Shown one piece after another: positions 52,850 through 63,891 of a stretch of 64,000 nt of DNA. Below the pieces are notes generated by a model, which was not told the origin of the DNA, did no database searches, and saw only the letters and a list, made by a program, of their open reading frames with translations. The stretch is taken from assembly GCA_963565915.1 (NCBI GenBank), contig OY751489.1, positions 4,216,001-4,280,000 of the forward strand, written 5' to 3'. The first letter of the stretch is position 1. Every line of letters begins with the position of its first letter. The position numbers and the translations under genes are program-made. This DNA is from Entoloma clypeatum. Taxonomy: Eukaryota; Basidiomycota; Agaricomycetes; Agaricales; Entolomataceae.

Positions 52850-54285
52850 CCTGAGGAATGAGATGGCTGTTCAAGGGTTGAAGTGATGATTGGGAGGCTA
52901 CAGACCCGCGGTGCAGGGTGGGTAAGGGTGAACTCGATGGCTGCCTACCGGGCTAGGGGAGGGTTAGTGGGTATAAGGTGGTAGGGGGAAGTCGGGGCCA
53001 GGGGGTGGGGTGGGCACAAGTGTTGTTCAAGAAGTTGGAGCTGGTGTGGCCAAGCGTTTTGTGGACTGAATAAAATCGAGAAGGGGTTTAGAAGCGGTGG
53101 GATCAGAGAGGAGGAAGGGGATAGACTCAGCTTTGTGATGTAGCTTGCGGCGTAGGATATGTCCTTCATGCTGGTAATGTGGGCACCTAACGAGGTAGTG
53201 GTGGACCATCTCAGGGGTGATCCCCTGGCAGTGGGGGCAGGTGGGGGACTTGGAGTGGTGGATGTGGAAGAGATGTTGGCTGAGGGGGGAATCACCTGTT
53301 TGGAGTTGGGTGATGATGGCCAAATGACATCGGTTGAGGTTGGCGATGAGTTTAAGGTATTTCTTCGAGAGCAGGGAGTTATCAATTATATTGGTGGGGG
53401 AAAAGCGGGGGGATGCCCTCCACTGTTGCTTCCAGTGGTTTTTGATAGTGGAGAGGTGGTCTTGGCCGAGGGCAGTTATGCTGTTAGTGAGGGGCTTCTT
53501 ATGGAGAAAGGTGGGGAGGAGGGGGGATCTGCTTGAGATACCTTGTGCAGCTTGCTTGGCAAGCTCATCTGCCCAGTCATTCAGAGTGAAGTCCACATGT
53601 CCTGGAGTCCAATGAAGTTGGAGGTCAATTATGTCTCTGGTGGGGCGTTTAGCTCTGTCTGATGTTGCCCAGTTGCCCCTGAGGTGATGTTGGGCCTGGT
53701 GGAGCTTTTCAGCAGCGTCATGGACTAGGTTGAGGAGGGTGGGGGCACTGATTAGCCAGGGTGTGGAAGGTAGCTTGGCTGTGTGAGCCAATGACAGTGT
53801 AGAGCAGATGGGGGTCTGGAGGGTGGCCAGCAGCAGGTGGAGAGCAAGAGTGAGGACTACCAGCTCTCCCTCATATACTGTGTGTCATGAGGTGGGTCTG
53901 AGGTGGTATTGGAGGTGTGGGTTTCTGTTGCGTCAGTGTACATTACCACAGATGTGCCGATTCCTCCATTGAACCCCAAGCCAGCACAGTAGATGGTGAT
54001 ATGGGCTCCACAGTGGTGGTTCTCAGCCTCTGTTAGTGCAAGCAGTTTACTGTTGGGTATGTGTGTCGAGAATGAAGGGATGTAGTTGGACCAGCGGGGT
54101 GTCAGAGAGATCTGTCCGACTGTTGAGGGGTCGAATGCAAAGCCACCGAGGAGGTTGTGAAGAGGGGAGCAGTGCCTGCGGACGAAGCGTCTGGCTGCTT
54201 GGCGAGTCAGGAGGTGGAGGGGATGGGTAGGCGGGAGCAAGGCTAGTCAGACTGTGACTTGGTAAAGGATCTTGTCTGGGTGCCT
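52850..54285 (-). pseudogene. LINE ORF2 C-terminal fragment (RNase H and zinc motif)
   Basis: Minus strand: LLALTEAENHHCGAHITIYC and GFNGGIGTSVVMYTDATET (RNase H start, with YCAG where YxDG is expected), broken near 53870. The frame from 53791 to 53027 gives DLQLHWTPGHVDFTLNDWAD (RNase H end), a helical stretch, and CPHCQGITPEMVHHYLVRCP, the C-terminal CCHC of LINE RTs. Its 3' tail abuts the Copia-C LTR without poly(A). Confidence 0.75.
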
Positions 54286-54436
54286 TATCATTGAGAAAGG
54301 ACATGTTGAAATGGACCCCGTCAAAGTCGCCGGAGTGTCAGAGTGGCCGACTCCAACTAATGTACGGGAAGTACAGTCCTTCCTTGGATTCACTAATTTC
54401 TACCGTCGCTTCATCCAAGGATTCTCCGACATCGTA
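54286..54436 (+). pseudogene. chromovirus A/B-family RT fragment
   Basis: Reads IEKGHVEMDPVKVAGVSEWP and EVQSFLGFTNFYRRFIQGFS, the end of RT in the A/B family. It ends at the TA where the Tc1 element begins. Confidence 0.85.
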
Positions 54437-56052
54437 CAGTGCCTCACAAAACTGATTCAATGTTTGTTGCTTTTTGAATACCTTCAAGATAACTCTGCAA
54501 AGAATACCAATTGAATTAAACCTTTGGTATATAATTGAAAGCCCTACTTCAGGGCTTTCAGAATATAAAGGAATCATATGATTTAGATCAGAATCCATGG
54601 AGATATGATTAAATTAAATCAGCAACTCATTGAATCAGTTTTGTGAGTACCGATGGCAATTATCAGAATCAAATGCTTCACTGGTTGTATGGTAACCAGT
54701 TGTCATGACTTACTGATGGAACTTGAATAGAACCCTGATGGTCAAGAAAAGTTGTATAAGAAGAATCCAACCTCAACAGCCTCCATAATTAATCATGCGC
54801 CCTATCTCCTCTTCCCACAAGAAAAACATTCTTTCTCTGGCCTCCAATGGTCACTCCACTCGTCATATTGCCTCTAACCTGGGTGTCAGCCAACCAACTG
54901 TCTCCAGAGTGCTTCAGAATCTTCTTCCTCATCGCAATCTCTCTTCTGGTGGTTGTCCATCCAAGCTTTCTCCCACCAACACATGAAACATACTTTCACA
55001 AATCGCCTCAGGGAGAGCCTCCAATGCTGTGCAGGCTACCAAACACATCAACACTGTCATCTCCAATCCTGTCTCCCCAGAAACTGTGAGAAGGGTTCTC
55101 AGAAAACATGAATTCAAAGGCTGTAACAAAGAAGAAAAGACCTTTCTTAAAGGCCATACATCGGAAGAGGCGGTTGGCATTTGCTATGAAGCACAGGGAA
55201 TGGACAGTGGAGGACTGGAAGAGGGTCATTTGGTCAGATGAGACCAAAATCAACAGGTTTGGGTCAGATGGCAAGGAATGGGTCTGGAAAAAGAAGGGTG
55301 AGGGGCTTATTGAAAGAGAGGTTCAGGGCACAGTCAAGTTTGGGGGAGGAAATATTATGGTTTGGGGTTGTATGGGTTGGGAAGGTGTGGGGAGACTTGC
55401 AGAGGTTGAGGGGAGGATGGATGCTGATCAGTATGTGTCCATTTTGGAGGACAATTTGCTGCCCAGCATGGAGGAGAGTGGAATCTCTGAAGAGGAGATC
55501 ATTTTTCAGCAGGACAATGATCCCAAGCACACCTCCAAGAAGGCCAAAAAATGGATGGACAGCAAGAATATTGCTCTGCTGGATTGGCCTGCACAGTCCC
55601 CAGACCTCAATCCTATTGAACACCTCTGGGTTTATATTAAAAGGAAGTTGAATGAATATCCAACACCACCCAAGGGAGTCTGGGAGATTTGGGACAGAGC
55701 AGCAGAGGTGTGGAATAATATAGAGCCAGAAGTGTGTCAAAACCTGATAGAAAGTATGCCAAGAAGGGTAGAGGCAGTAATCAACGCTAAGGGGGGTAAT
55801 ACCAAGTACTAAAGTATAAAATACTGTATTTATTGTACATACTCACAAAACTGATTCAATGAGTCCCTGGAGTAATTTGATTATATATTGATCATTTTTT
55901 ATGGGAATTACATAATTATTGCAGATTCCGAGAGTCCTGAAGCAGGACTTTTAACCAGGTACCAATACCTTCTTTTGATTGGCATTATTTGCAAAGTTAT
56001 TTTGAAGGTATTCACAAAGTAGCAAACATGGAATCAGTTTTGTGAGGCACTG
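54437..56052 (+). mobile_element. Tc1/mariner DNA transposon
   Basis: 1616 bp, ends CAGTGCCTCACAAAACTGATTC and its inverse, flanked by TA on both sides (54435-54436, 56053-56054). The inverted repeats extend with mismatches for about 80 bp. Extra copies of the CTCACAAAACTGATTCAATG motif lie at 54628-54650 (inverted) and 55845-55866 (direct). A GAAAGCCCT/AGGGCTTTC hairpin lies at about 54538-54562. Confidence 0.93.
54795..55812 (+). pseudogene. Tc1 transposase (DD34E), disabled
   Basis: ATG at 54795. Helix-turn-helix part HIASNLGVSQPTVSRVLQNL. A TGA at 54984-54986 (SPTNT-stop-NILSQIASG, CGA expected) and a one-base shift near 55120 disable it. The catalytic part is open from 55108: WSDETKINRFG (first Asp), FQQDNDPKHTSKKAKKW (second Asp) and DLNPIEHLW (Glu), with 34 residues between the last two. 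Stop at 55810-55812. Total would be about 335 residues, normal for Tc1. The rest of the element looks complete, so it could be mobilised in trans. Confidence 0.9.
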
Positions 56053-56054
56053 TA

Positions 56055-56623
56055 ATAACCAGATGTGCGATGTTTTTTGGACATTTGTTTACATGTATTT
56101 GGCATGTTTGATGCGTGTGTCATCCAATGTCGAAACAACGCATCCACCTATTGCTGACCTTGCAATGAGGGGCACAGGTGGTGAAAAGGCCAGAATATAT
56201 TTATAGATTATGCATATAACCTGTCTACTTGCGATTGAGGCAGGAGGGAGTGCATGTGCGCACCTTTTGTCAAAAACAACTGGCATGTGCTTATTTAGTA
56301 AGTGGGAAAATGGGATGTATGTAGAGTGATTGTGAGCAATGAAATATAATGGTCTTGTGGCTCAGTTGGTTAAGTGGTGTTAAAAGAGTCCTTTATACTA
56401 TAGAAGTTCAGAGTTCAAGTCTTTCTTGTGGCAGAATACCGGTTTAAACCGATCTGAACTGGTCTTTGGCCGGTCTTTCAAACTCTAAAGTTTTGAGTGA
56501 ACCAAGGACCGGCCATGATCCGAAACCTTAAAGACCGAGACCGGCAGTCCGGTCTTTCACCGGTTCGGTTCCGTCCGGTCTTGGTCTGAAACCAACGAAA
56601 GTAAACTGGACCTTGAAACACTA
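56055..56623 (+). mobile_element. large hAT-like repeat, copy Z (right part only)
   Basis: Matches 11270-11892: ATGTGCGATGTTTTTTGG, tRNA-like module at 56351-56434 (A box TGGCTCAGTTGG, B box AGAGTTCAAGTC), then the GGTCTTTGGCCGGTC-rich end closing with GAAACACTA. Confidence 0.65.
56351..56434 (+). other. tRNA-like module in copy Z
   Basis: A box at 56358, B box at 56410. Homologous to 11583-11662. Confidence 0.5.
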
Positions 56624-56788
56624 TGTGCAATATAACACTCTTACTGAGTAACCCCCACCTTGCAAACACCTCACAAGGTTAGTAGTAAGGTTCCCCCTCT
56701 ATCGTAGATACAGTATACTAGGACTGCATGATGACCCATCCACTGTGATCACCTCCAGTGTTGATGTGATCGTATGCTGTTCTGACAT
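56624..56788 (-). repeat. Copia-C-family LTR fragment
   Basis: Reverse complement matches the inner and left part of the Copia-C LTR (GCATACGATCACATCAACAC, CTTACTACTAACCTTG). Truncated by copy Z; the other end keeps a mutated terminus. Confidence 0.85.
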
Positions 56789-57365
56789 GGGCGTGAGTGG
56801 GTGTCGTTGGGCACAGGTGGACACATTGGGCATGAGTTGATGTGTTGGGCATGAGTGGGCACCGTTGGGCATCAGTGGACATGTTCGGCGCAAGTGGACA
56901 CATTGGCCATGAGTGGACGCGTTGGCTGTGAGTGGATATGTTGGGTGTGAGTTGTGGGCAAAGAAAGGGCGTTGGCCGCAAGTCGATGCAAGAGGGGCGC
57001 CATTGAGAATGAGAGGGGGCCCATTGGGCTTGAAGGCAGGGCGTTTGGCATGAGAGGGAGCCATTGGGCTTGAAGGGAAGGCATTGGGCATGAGTGGAGG
57101 GTGTTGGACATGAGTGGACGTTGTTGGGCACGAAAAGGGGCCGTTGGGCATGAGACGACGCTGTTAGATGCTAGAGGGGGACGTTGGGCATCAGTGAGGG
57201 CCGTTGGGCATCAGTGGGGGCCGTTGGGCATCAGTGGGGGCCGTTGGGCTCGAAGGGACAGCATTGGGCACGAGTGAATGGCATTGGGCGCTAAAGGCGG
57301 CCATTGGGCACGACAGCGGGCCATTGGGCACAAGTGGTGGTCGTTGGGCAGAGGTGGTGGCCAGA
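56789..57365 (+). repeat. G-rich minisatellite, longest array
   Basis: About 27 units; the part 57182-57241 holds three perfect 20-bp CCGTTGGGCATCAGTGGGGG units in a row. Confidence 0.85.
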
Positions 57366-57940
57366 TGGAGTGGAGGTGGGAGAAAAAGAAAAGTGTGGGA
57401 AGGTTTCGCTGGCAGTCCACTTATGGTTCGAGTTTCGGTGATTGCCGAGCATGCTCGGCATTGACTGCTGAGCAATGTGTGTCGTAAAAACTCATGCCCT
57501 TGATGCAAACTGTGGCACCACGAGTTCCAAAAATAAGTCTTAATATATGTAGAGATACTTAGAAGCTATTAGTCAGTATATATACAGTTAGATACATGAT
57601 CAATGTATGGTAGGAAGTCTGTACTCCAGAATGATATCTCAAAACACACTGTAAATTGTGATAAACAGTGCCTCATGGGTTCCATCAAACACAAAAACCA
57701 GTATGTTCTGACTTCCTCCCTTCCACAACCCCTGTAAACTACATGTAATATATATATACTACTGAACCATTGGACATGAACCTATTGAGACCATTCAAAT
57801 AAAATTCAGGTCGAAAATTTGACCAAAATCTTTTTCTTTCAGCTTTGGACTCTCCACATTCAGGGGATCTCATCACACATATGTTTTTCAAATTTGGTTC
57901 ATTCCTTGGGGAGTGTTAAGTAGGTGAAACATCAGAGCTT

Positions 57941-58807
57941 CATCAGGAAAAAGCCTTGGGCTACAGACACTGCAGCCAGGATACGGTAGCTACGGTAGCT
58001 GTGGCCATGAGTCTGTAGATCAGAATAGTGCTTGATAGTATCCTGTAGCATGTGGTGCAAGCTCCATAGCTTTTAGTAGCACATGGTACAAGTTCCATAT
58101 CTTTTAGTAGAAAAGTATTCCTAGCAAGATCACTCAACATCGGAGGATGAGATGTAGGTAAATTTTTACTTATTCTACATGGTACACCCAACGGCCCTCA
58201 CCTGTGCCCAATGGCCATCCCTCAGTCCCAGTGGCCCCTACTTTTGTCATTCCCAATGGCCGCCCCTCATGCACAACGGCGTCCCTTCTGCCCGATGGCC
58301 TCTTCTTGCCCCCAACAGCCTTTCTCTGCCCCCAATGGCATCCTCTCATCGCCACTTCTGCCCAGTGGCCCTCTCGTGCCCAATGGTCCTCACTCATGCC
58401 CAACAGCATCCTCTCTTTCCCAACAGCCCTCTCTCATACCCTCCTCATGCCCAATGGTTTCCACCCACGCCCAACGGCCTCCCCTATGCCTTAGCTTCTC
58501 AGTATATAGTAGCCATTGTATGTAAATAATTTTGCAGCAATATATTTGATTTCAAGCAACCATTCCTTGTATTGATAAGTATCCAAGATTTGAATTGATA
58601 TGTTGCACTGGTAGCTCTTGTAGACTCCTACTATGAGGAGCTATGGTAGCTTGACAGACAGGTATGGGCAGCTATGGACAGCTATGGAGAGCTACAGTAG
58701 CTTGGCTGTGAGCTACTGATCACTATGTAATGGGGACTTGTATATGAAGCTACACTTGGCTACCACGTCTATGTAGGGCTATATACTCAAGTGGCTTTTT
58801 CCTGATG
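57941..58807 (+). mobile_element. TIR insertion in the left LTR
   Basis: CATCAGGAAAAAGCC at 57941 and GGCTTTTTCCTGATG ending at 58807. The right LTR is uninterrupted (GAGCTTCGTCGG), giving TT as the apparent duplication. The interior has GTAGCT-rich blocks and an inverted-orientation minisatellite (58185-58500). No transposase. Confidence 0.7.
58185..58500 (-). repeat. G-rich minisatellite, reverse orientation
   Basis: Units such as CCCAATGGCCNCCCCTCATG, the complement of the TTGGGCATGAGTGG type, inside a different transposon from the other arrays. Confidence 0.8.
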
Positions 58808-61037
58808 TTCGTCAGAGTCCATCAGAGGTTGGACGTAGGACTGAGACTGGAGCGGAATTGATCGGAATTGATCGGAGATGATCGGAGGTTGTTGGAGCCA
58901 GAATGGTATATAACAGTATTTCCCCCTTAGGGCTGAACCCATGAGGCCCATAGGATATGCCATATAATTGCATGTTACCCTAGAAAAATATCACCACTGC
59001 ACACTGTAAGGCCCTTTATACTTGGCTGCTTAAGGACCAAGAATCGGAGGAGGGAGAAGGTGCGGAGGGTCAGAGGTGCGGAGGTCGGAGGTGGCTGGAA
59101 CATGGTGAAGATCAAGGGCAAGGGGAAGGCTACAGAAATGGGATTGGAGGATATGTTGGAAGACACAGTTCTATGTATACTATATGATTTTCTTTAGTTA
59201 GATGAAGTTGGAGATGTCGGAGATGGAGGTGTCGGAGGTGTCCAGAAAATTAGATATTGGAGGTGATCAGAGGTCGGAGTGGAGTGTTTGCAAAAGTGGC
59301 ATCAATACCAACTTAAGCAATGAGACGTCGGGACTTGCACTCTTCAGAAAATGGATGGAAAAGGTACTGGCCCAATACCCATACAATGCAAAGATTGTGA
59401 AGTGGGTGAGCTAGTGGAATTCTAGAACCAGATAAATTCGAGCCAAGTGAGGGTTCACAAAAAAGTGACAGAGTGTCCACAGAGGGACAAAACTGGAGGT
59501 CGGAGGTGATCAACCACAAATGAATGGGTCAATCAAATGAATGGGCAATGAAGACCCAAAAAATATGGAGATATCGGAGATGTCAGATGATTCGGAGTGC
59601 CATGACTAGCAGGAAAATCCAAAAACGGTTTGAGTTCGAATATACTGTTAAGTAGGTGAAAAGTCAGAGCTTCGTCGGAGTCCATTGGAGGTCGGACGTA
59701 GGACTGAGACTGGAGCAGAACTCCAGAAATGCGGAGAAACAACAAAGGGGAGGGATGTGGCTTCAATGTATGTGTTGCACCGCCATTTGTTGGATAAGGT
59801 GTCCCAATTTCAGGAGATTGGAGGAGAGGTCGGAGGTGCGGAGGTTCTTGGAGAGATCTCGGTGAGGGACCCGCTGATGTGGAAGTGATTGGACGACATT
59901 GGAGTTGTGACTCAGACACAGTACTGAGCTTGTTGAAGGGTAACGATGGAGGAAGAGCAGAAGATGATGATGTTGTTGGCGTATTGTACCACGGCGAGGA
60001 TCTCTGGCATGAACTGAGAGTAGAGGAGTGAACTTGGTTGATATTTGAACTGAGAAACTACAGGTATGGTACGAGCTTAAATATCTAAATGTGATTACTT
60101 TACGGAGATGGTCGGAGTAGGTCCGGAGTTGTGGCATAAGTTGCTAGCGACTGTATCAAACATCAGAGATGTCAGTCAACGGACCATGCAGAAAAGGTGA
60201 TGCATAAGTAAACAGGAATATGGATATGAAATGCATAAAGGCATGGAGTTATGAATATAAAATGCACAATGGCAACGTGCGGAGATGTGGAGGTAACAGA
60301 TGTCCAGAATATCGGAATTGATTGGAGATCATTGGAGCGGAATTGATCGGAATTGATCGGAGATGATCAGAGGTTGTTGGAGCCAGAATGGTATATAACA
60401 GGGAGATATAACACTTTCACTGAAATCTGCACATTTCATTATTTCTATCTTATCTAGACATCTACAGTATAAATTATACAAGGTGTTTCAGAAGGTGAAT
60501 ACATATCTATTGATGAGTTCTATCACCTCCAACTATTATTAGATCTTGAGCAAGGCACTGCGGGCGCCTGCACGATGCATTTTGTGCATTGTTTACTATT
60601 ATTTGGTGTAGAGCACGGCACCTCTATAACACAAAATCCATGGCATCATTCCATGAAATAAATACATATTGACTGACATATGATACTCTACTACATAATT
60701 GATATAGTCTGCAAGATTCGTTCCTGCTGTGTAGCCATAATAAGGAGAAGTGCGATGTTTCTTGAGTTTGTTGACATGTATTTGACACATTTGATGTGCA
60801 CGTGATGTGTGTCATCCAATGTCGAAATGACACATCCACCCATTGCTGACTCTGCAATGAGGGGCACACATACTGAAAAGACCATAATATATTTATAGAT
60901 TTTATTTATAACCTGTCTACTTGTGATTGAGGAGGGAGGGAGCATGTGCACACACCTTTTGTCAAATTTGGGTGGTTTTGCCTATTTGGGAAGTGGGAAA
61001 GTCATGATGTAGAGTGAGTGTGAGGTAGAAAATATAA

Positions 61038-61118
61038 TGGCTTGGTGCCTCAGTTGGTTAGATAGTCAAAATAATCTTATGTACTATAGAGGTCATGAGT
61101 TCAATTCTTGCAAGTGGC
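61038..61118 (+). other. tRNA-like module in copy Y
   Basis: A box TGCCTCAGTTGG at 61046, B box GAGTTCAATTC at 61097. Confidence 0.45.
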
Positions 61119-61368
61119 AAAAATTTTGCATGTTGCTGTTTCGTGATGCTGATTTCTGTTTCTTGGATTGTTCCATGGAAAAGACTGGTTTAAACCTGTT
61201 CTAACTGGTCTTTGGCTGGTCCGTAAAATTCTAAGTTTGAAGACAACCGAGGACCGGTTGTGATCCGAAACCTTAAAGACCGAGACCGGCGGTCCGGTCT
61301 TTCATGGGTCTGGTTTGGTTCAGTCTCAGTCTAAATTCACTTTTGAAGGACTGGACTTCGAAACACTA

Positions 61369-61479
61369 CCAGCACCCACATCAAAGAAGGAAGTCCAGAA
61401 GTTCCTCAGGTTTGCCAACTTCTATTGATGCTTCATTGAAGGATACTCAAGCATCACGGGGCCACTCACCACGCTCACA
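61369..61479 (+). pseudogene. chromovirus E-family RT fragment
   Basis: [30 protein letters not shown], homologous to E pol near 15880-15930. The stop at 61426-61428 and the next Cys correspond to Arg-Arg (CGA CGC to TGA TGC). Confidence 0.85.
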
Positions 61480-61541
61480 TAGTGTTTGAGGGTTCAGTCT
61501 TATGAATTGGAAAATGAACCTGAACTGGACTGGACTGGACT
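61480..61541 (+). repeat. hAT-like left-end fragment
   Basis: TAGTGTTTGAGGGTTCAGTC and GGACTGGACTGGACTG. The same variant starts at 63892. Confidence 0.6.
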
Positions 61542-63575
61542 GCCCCATCATGCTCCTAAACACTCTGGGCAAACTCTTTGAGAAAGCCATCACCAACAGA
61601 CTCCAGTGGGAACTTGCCCGCTATGGTCTGCTTCACCCAGGTCAATTCAGGGGGGTTTGAAAGAACTCCACTGAAGATGCTGGTCAATTCCTCGCCCACC
61701 TCATTCGCGCAGGGTGGTCAAGAAAACTCAAGACAAGCATTCACCATCGATTTGGCTCAGTACTTTTCCTCTCTCAACCATGCGGTCATCATGCTTGTAT
61801 TGGATAGGATGGGATTCCCTGAAACTGTTGTGGACTTCTTCTCTAACTATCTGATAGGAAGGCAAACTCAATACTTCTGGGAGGACGACCTCTCAGATCT
61901 CTTCTCTGTGGACATTGGCATAGGACATGGCTCTGCCCTCTCCCCTGTGCTTTTGTCCATCTATCTCGCCCTGCTGATGTATATGTTTCACACCAAACAA
62001 TCACAGGCCTCATATGTTGATGATGGGACCATCTAGTGTTTTAAAGTCCAGACTGGTCTCGTTTTTGACCCCCAAAAAGGGAAGACCGAGGACCGGACCA
62101 GTCTCACTTTTTCGTGGACACCTCTGAAAACCGGACCAGACCAGTGAGAGACTGGTCTGGTCGGTCCGTTTATTCAGGTCTGATGAGACTGGTCCAGTTT
62201 GAACTGGTCCAGACTTGTAGTATGTACGCTGTGAATGTGCTACTGGATGGTGAATGCATGTGTCGTCTTGTGTGCTTATCCCCTCCCCCCTGTCCCTGAA
62301 TCTTGCTGCCTGACGGCATTGGGCATGAGTGGGCGCATTGGGCATGAGTGGGCATTGTTGGGTGCAAGTGCACATGTTGGCTGTGAGTGCACGTGTTGGG
62401 TGTGAGTTGTGGGCGAAGAAAGGGCATTGGCCGTGAGTCGATGCAAGAGGGGGGCAGTTCAGCACAAGGGGGGCCGTTGAGAACGAGGGGCGCTGTTAGG
62501 CTCAAAGGCAGGGTGTTTGGCACGAGAGGAAGCCATTGGGCTTGAAGGAAAGGCATTGGGCACAAGTGGAGGGCATTGGGCACGAGGTCCGGTCTTTCAC
62601 CAGTCGGGTTTGGTTCAGTCTCAGTCTAAATTCACTTTTGAAGAACTGGACTTTGAAACACTAGGACTATTATAGTCCAGTCTGAAACATGGAAAGACAA
62701 CCTTGCTAAAACAAAAAAGCATACAATGTCTGTTCGAACTTAGTACAGCCCTAGGGCTGGTACTTGAGCACACCAAATCAGATGTGTTCCATTTTTCCAG
62801 GACTAATGGTGACAATAACCCCCCAGTTGATCTAGGGTTTGCGCCCTTCACAGGTGACACCCCCCTCGTTCCCAAGACCCTCTGGAAGCTCCTCTTCACA
62901 GAGCATGCAAAGTGGTATGCCACTAAGGCCTTCTCTGCTATGGGAGCCTTACTATCTCTGGAAAACTCAGTCCGCAGACTCACACCCAAAGACAAACACA
63001 CCTTATACTGATCATGTATTCTACTGATTGCCTTGTATGGTGTCAATCTATGGAACTTTGTTGGCACCCGTAACAAAGACATCATCAAGTCTATCTCCAG
63101 AGTCCAGAGGCGTGCAGCCCTGTGGATCCTGGGAGCCTTCCATACCACCCCCACAGGGGCGGTTAAATCCCTTGCCGGCCTGCCTCTGGTGCATCTGCAC
63201 CTAAAGAAGCTCTCCTGCAGAAATTGTGTCTGCACACACTCCCTTGCACCAAGACACATGACTGTCATGGTTTGCAATGAGGAAGATCCCTCCAAGCAAC
63301 CATGGTATTCCCCCAAATTTATGTACAACCTTAAATTCCCCCTCGTCGATATCTGGGCCAACTGTGCAAACATTACCATCCCACTATCCCTGTTCAACAA
63401 CTACAACAAGCCAGGGAAACACATCCTTCCCTGACCGTATCATCCATGACATCACCCTTATCTGCGGTAAAACTGAGAAGGATTGTGCTGAAGCCAGAAA
63501 GTTGCGCCTCATCACCCTCAACAAGGTGTTTGATGCCAACGTCTGTTCCAAAAAATCTGCCGTCATAGTCACGGA
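61542..63575 (+). pseudogene. LINE ORF2 fragment split by hAT-like copy W
   Basis: First part: PIMLLNTLGKLFEKAITNRL in a neighbouring frame, then TIDLAQYFSSLNHAVIMLVL (motif A), GHGSALSPVLLSIYLALLMY (motif B) and ASYVDDGTI (active site). Removing 62034-62663 and one duplication gives DDGTII-VQSETWKDN and continues with GLVLEHTKSDVFHFSR, ALYGVNLWNFVG, RRAALWILGAFHTTPTGAVK and the start of RNase H, CSKKSAVIVTDK, where a chromovirus fragment takes over. Several frame breaks. Confidence 0.82.
62034..62663 (+). mobile_element. hAT-like repeat, copy W (both ends present)
   Basis: 630 bp, TAGTGTTTTAAAGTCCAGAC...GGACTTTGAAACACTA. Flanks GGACCATC (62026-62033) and GGACTATT (62664-62671) agree at six of eight positions, the two differences being C to T. 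The minisatellite lies at 62318-62590. The body and tRNA-like module of copies X and Y are absent, so this is an internally deleted form. Confidence 0.82.
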
Positions 63576-63891
63576 CAAGACGACAAATGGCAATCTATCA
63601 CATTCTTGTCATGGACCATGTCCATGGCTGAACAGAATTATGAGATATATGACAAGGAGCTCTTAGCAGTTATGGAAGCACTGAAAGATTGGAGACACTA
63701 TCTGCTTGAAGCCAAGGAACACTTTGAGATCTTAACTGATCACAAGAACCTGGAGTATTTCTGTCATCCTCAGGACTTGAATCAATGACAAAGGCACTGG
63801 AAGATGAAGTTACAAGACTATGACTTCGAATTACGGCACGTGCCTGGCAAGACAAATGTGAAGGCGGACATCCTGTCACACTTACCCTGGT
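63573..63891 (+). pseudogene. chromovirus E-family RNase H fragment
   Basis: MAEQNYEIYDKELLAVMEAL, FEILTDHKNLEYF, then NQ-stop-QRHWKMK (TGA at 63786-63788, CGA in E), to LPW at 63889. Also Arg to Cys/His changes at CG sites. Confidence 0.85.

Larger units (their letters stand above)
57914..60400 (+). mobile_element. short non-autonomous LTR element
   Basis: TGTTAAGTAGG...GGTATATAACA with GGGAG at 57909-57913 and 60401-60405. The left LTR is 57914-58915 (carrying an insertion) and the right LTR 59646-60400 (755 bp). The interior, 58916-59645, has no coding frame. No clear polypurine tract or tRNA primer site, so a TRIM-like or decayed element. CGGAG-rich composition recalls chromovirus A/B LTRs. 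Confidence 0.7.
56789..61368 (+). mobile_element. large hAT-like repeat, copy Y, with LTR element inserted
   Basis: Minisatellite (56789-57365), body (57366-57913), insertion 57914-60400, body resumed at 60406, tRNA-like module 61038-61118, right end GGACTTCGAAACACTA at 61368. Without the insertion it aligns with copy X from its minisatellite to its right end, including the empty TGTATGGT site of MITE-1. Confidence 0.65.
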
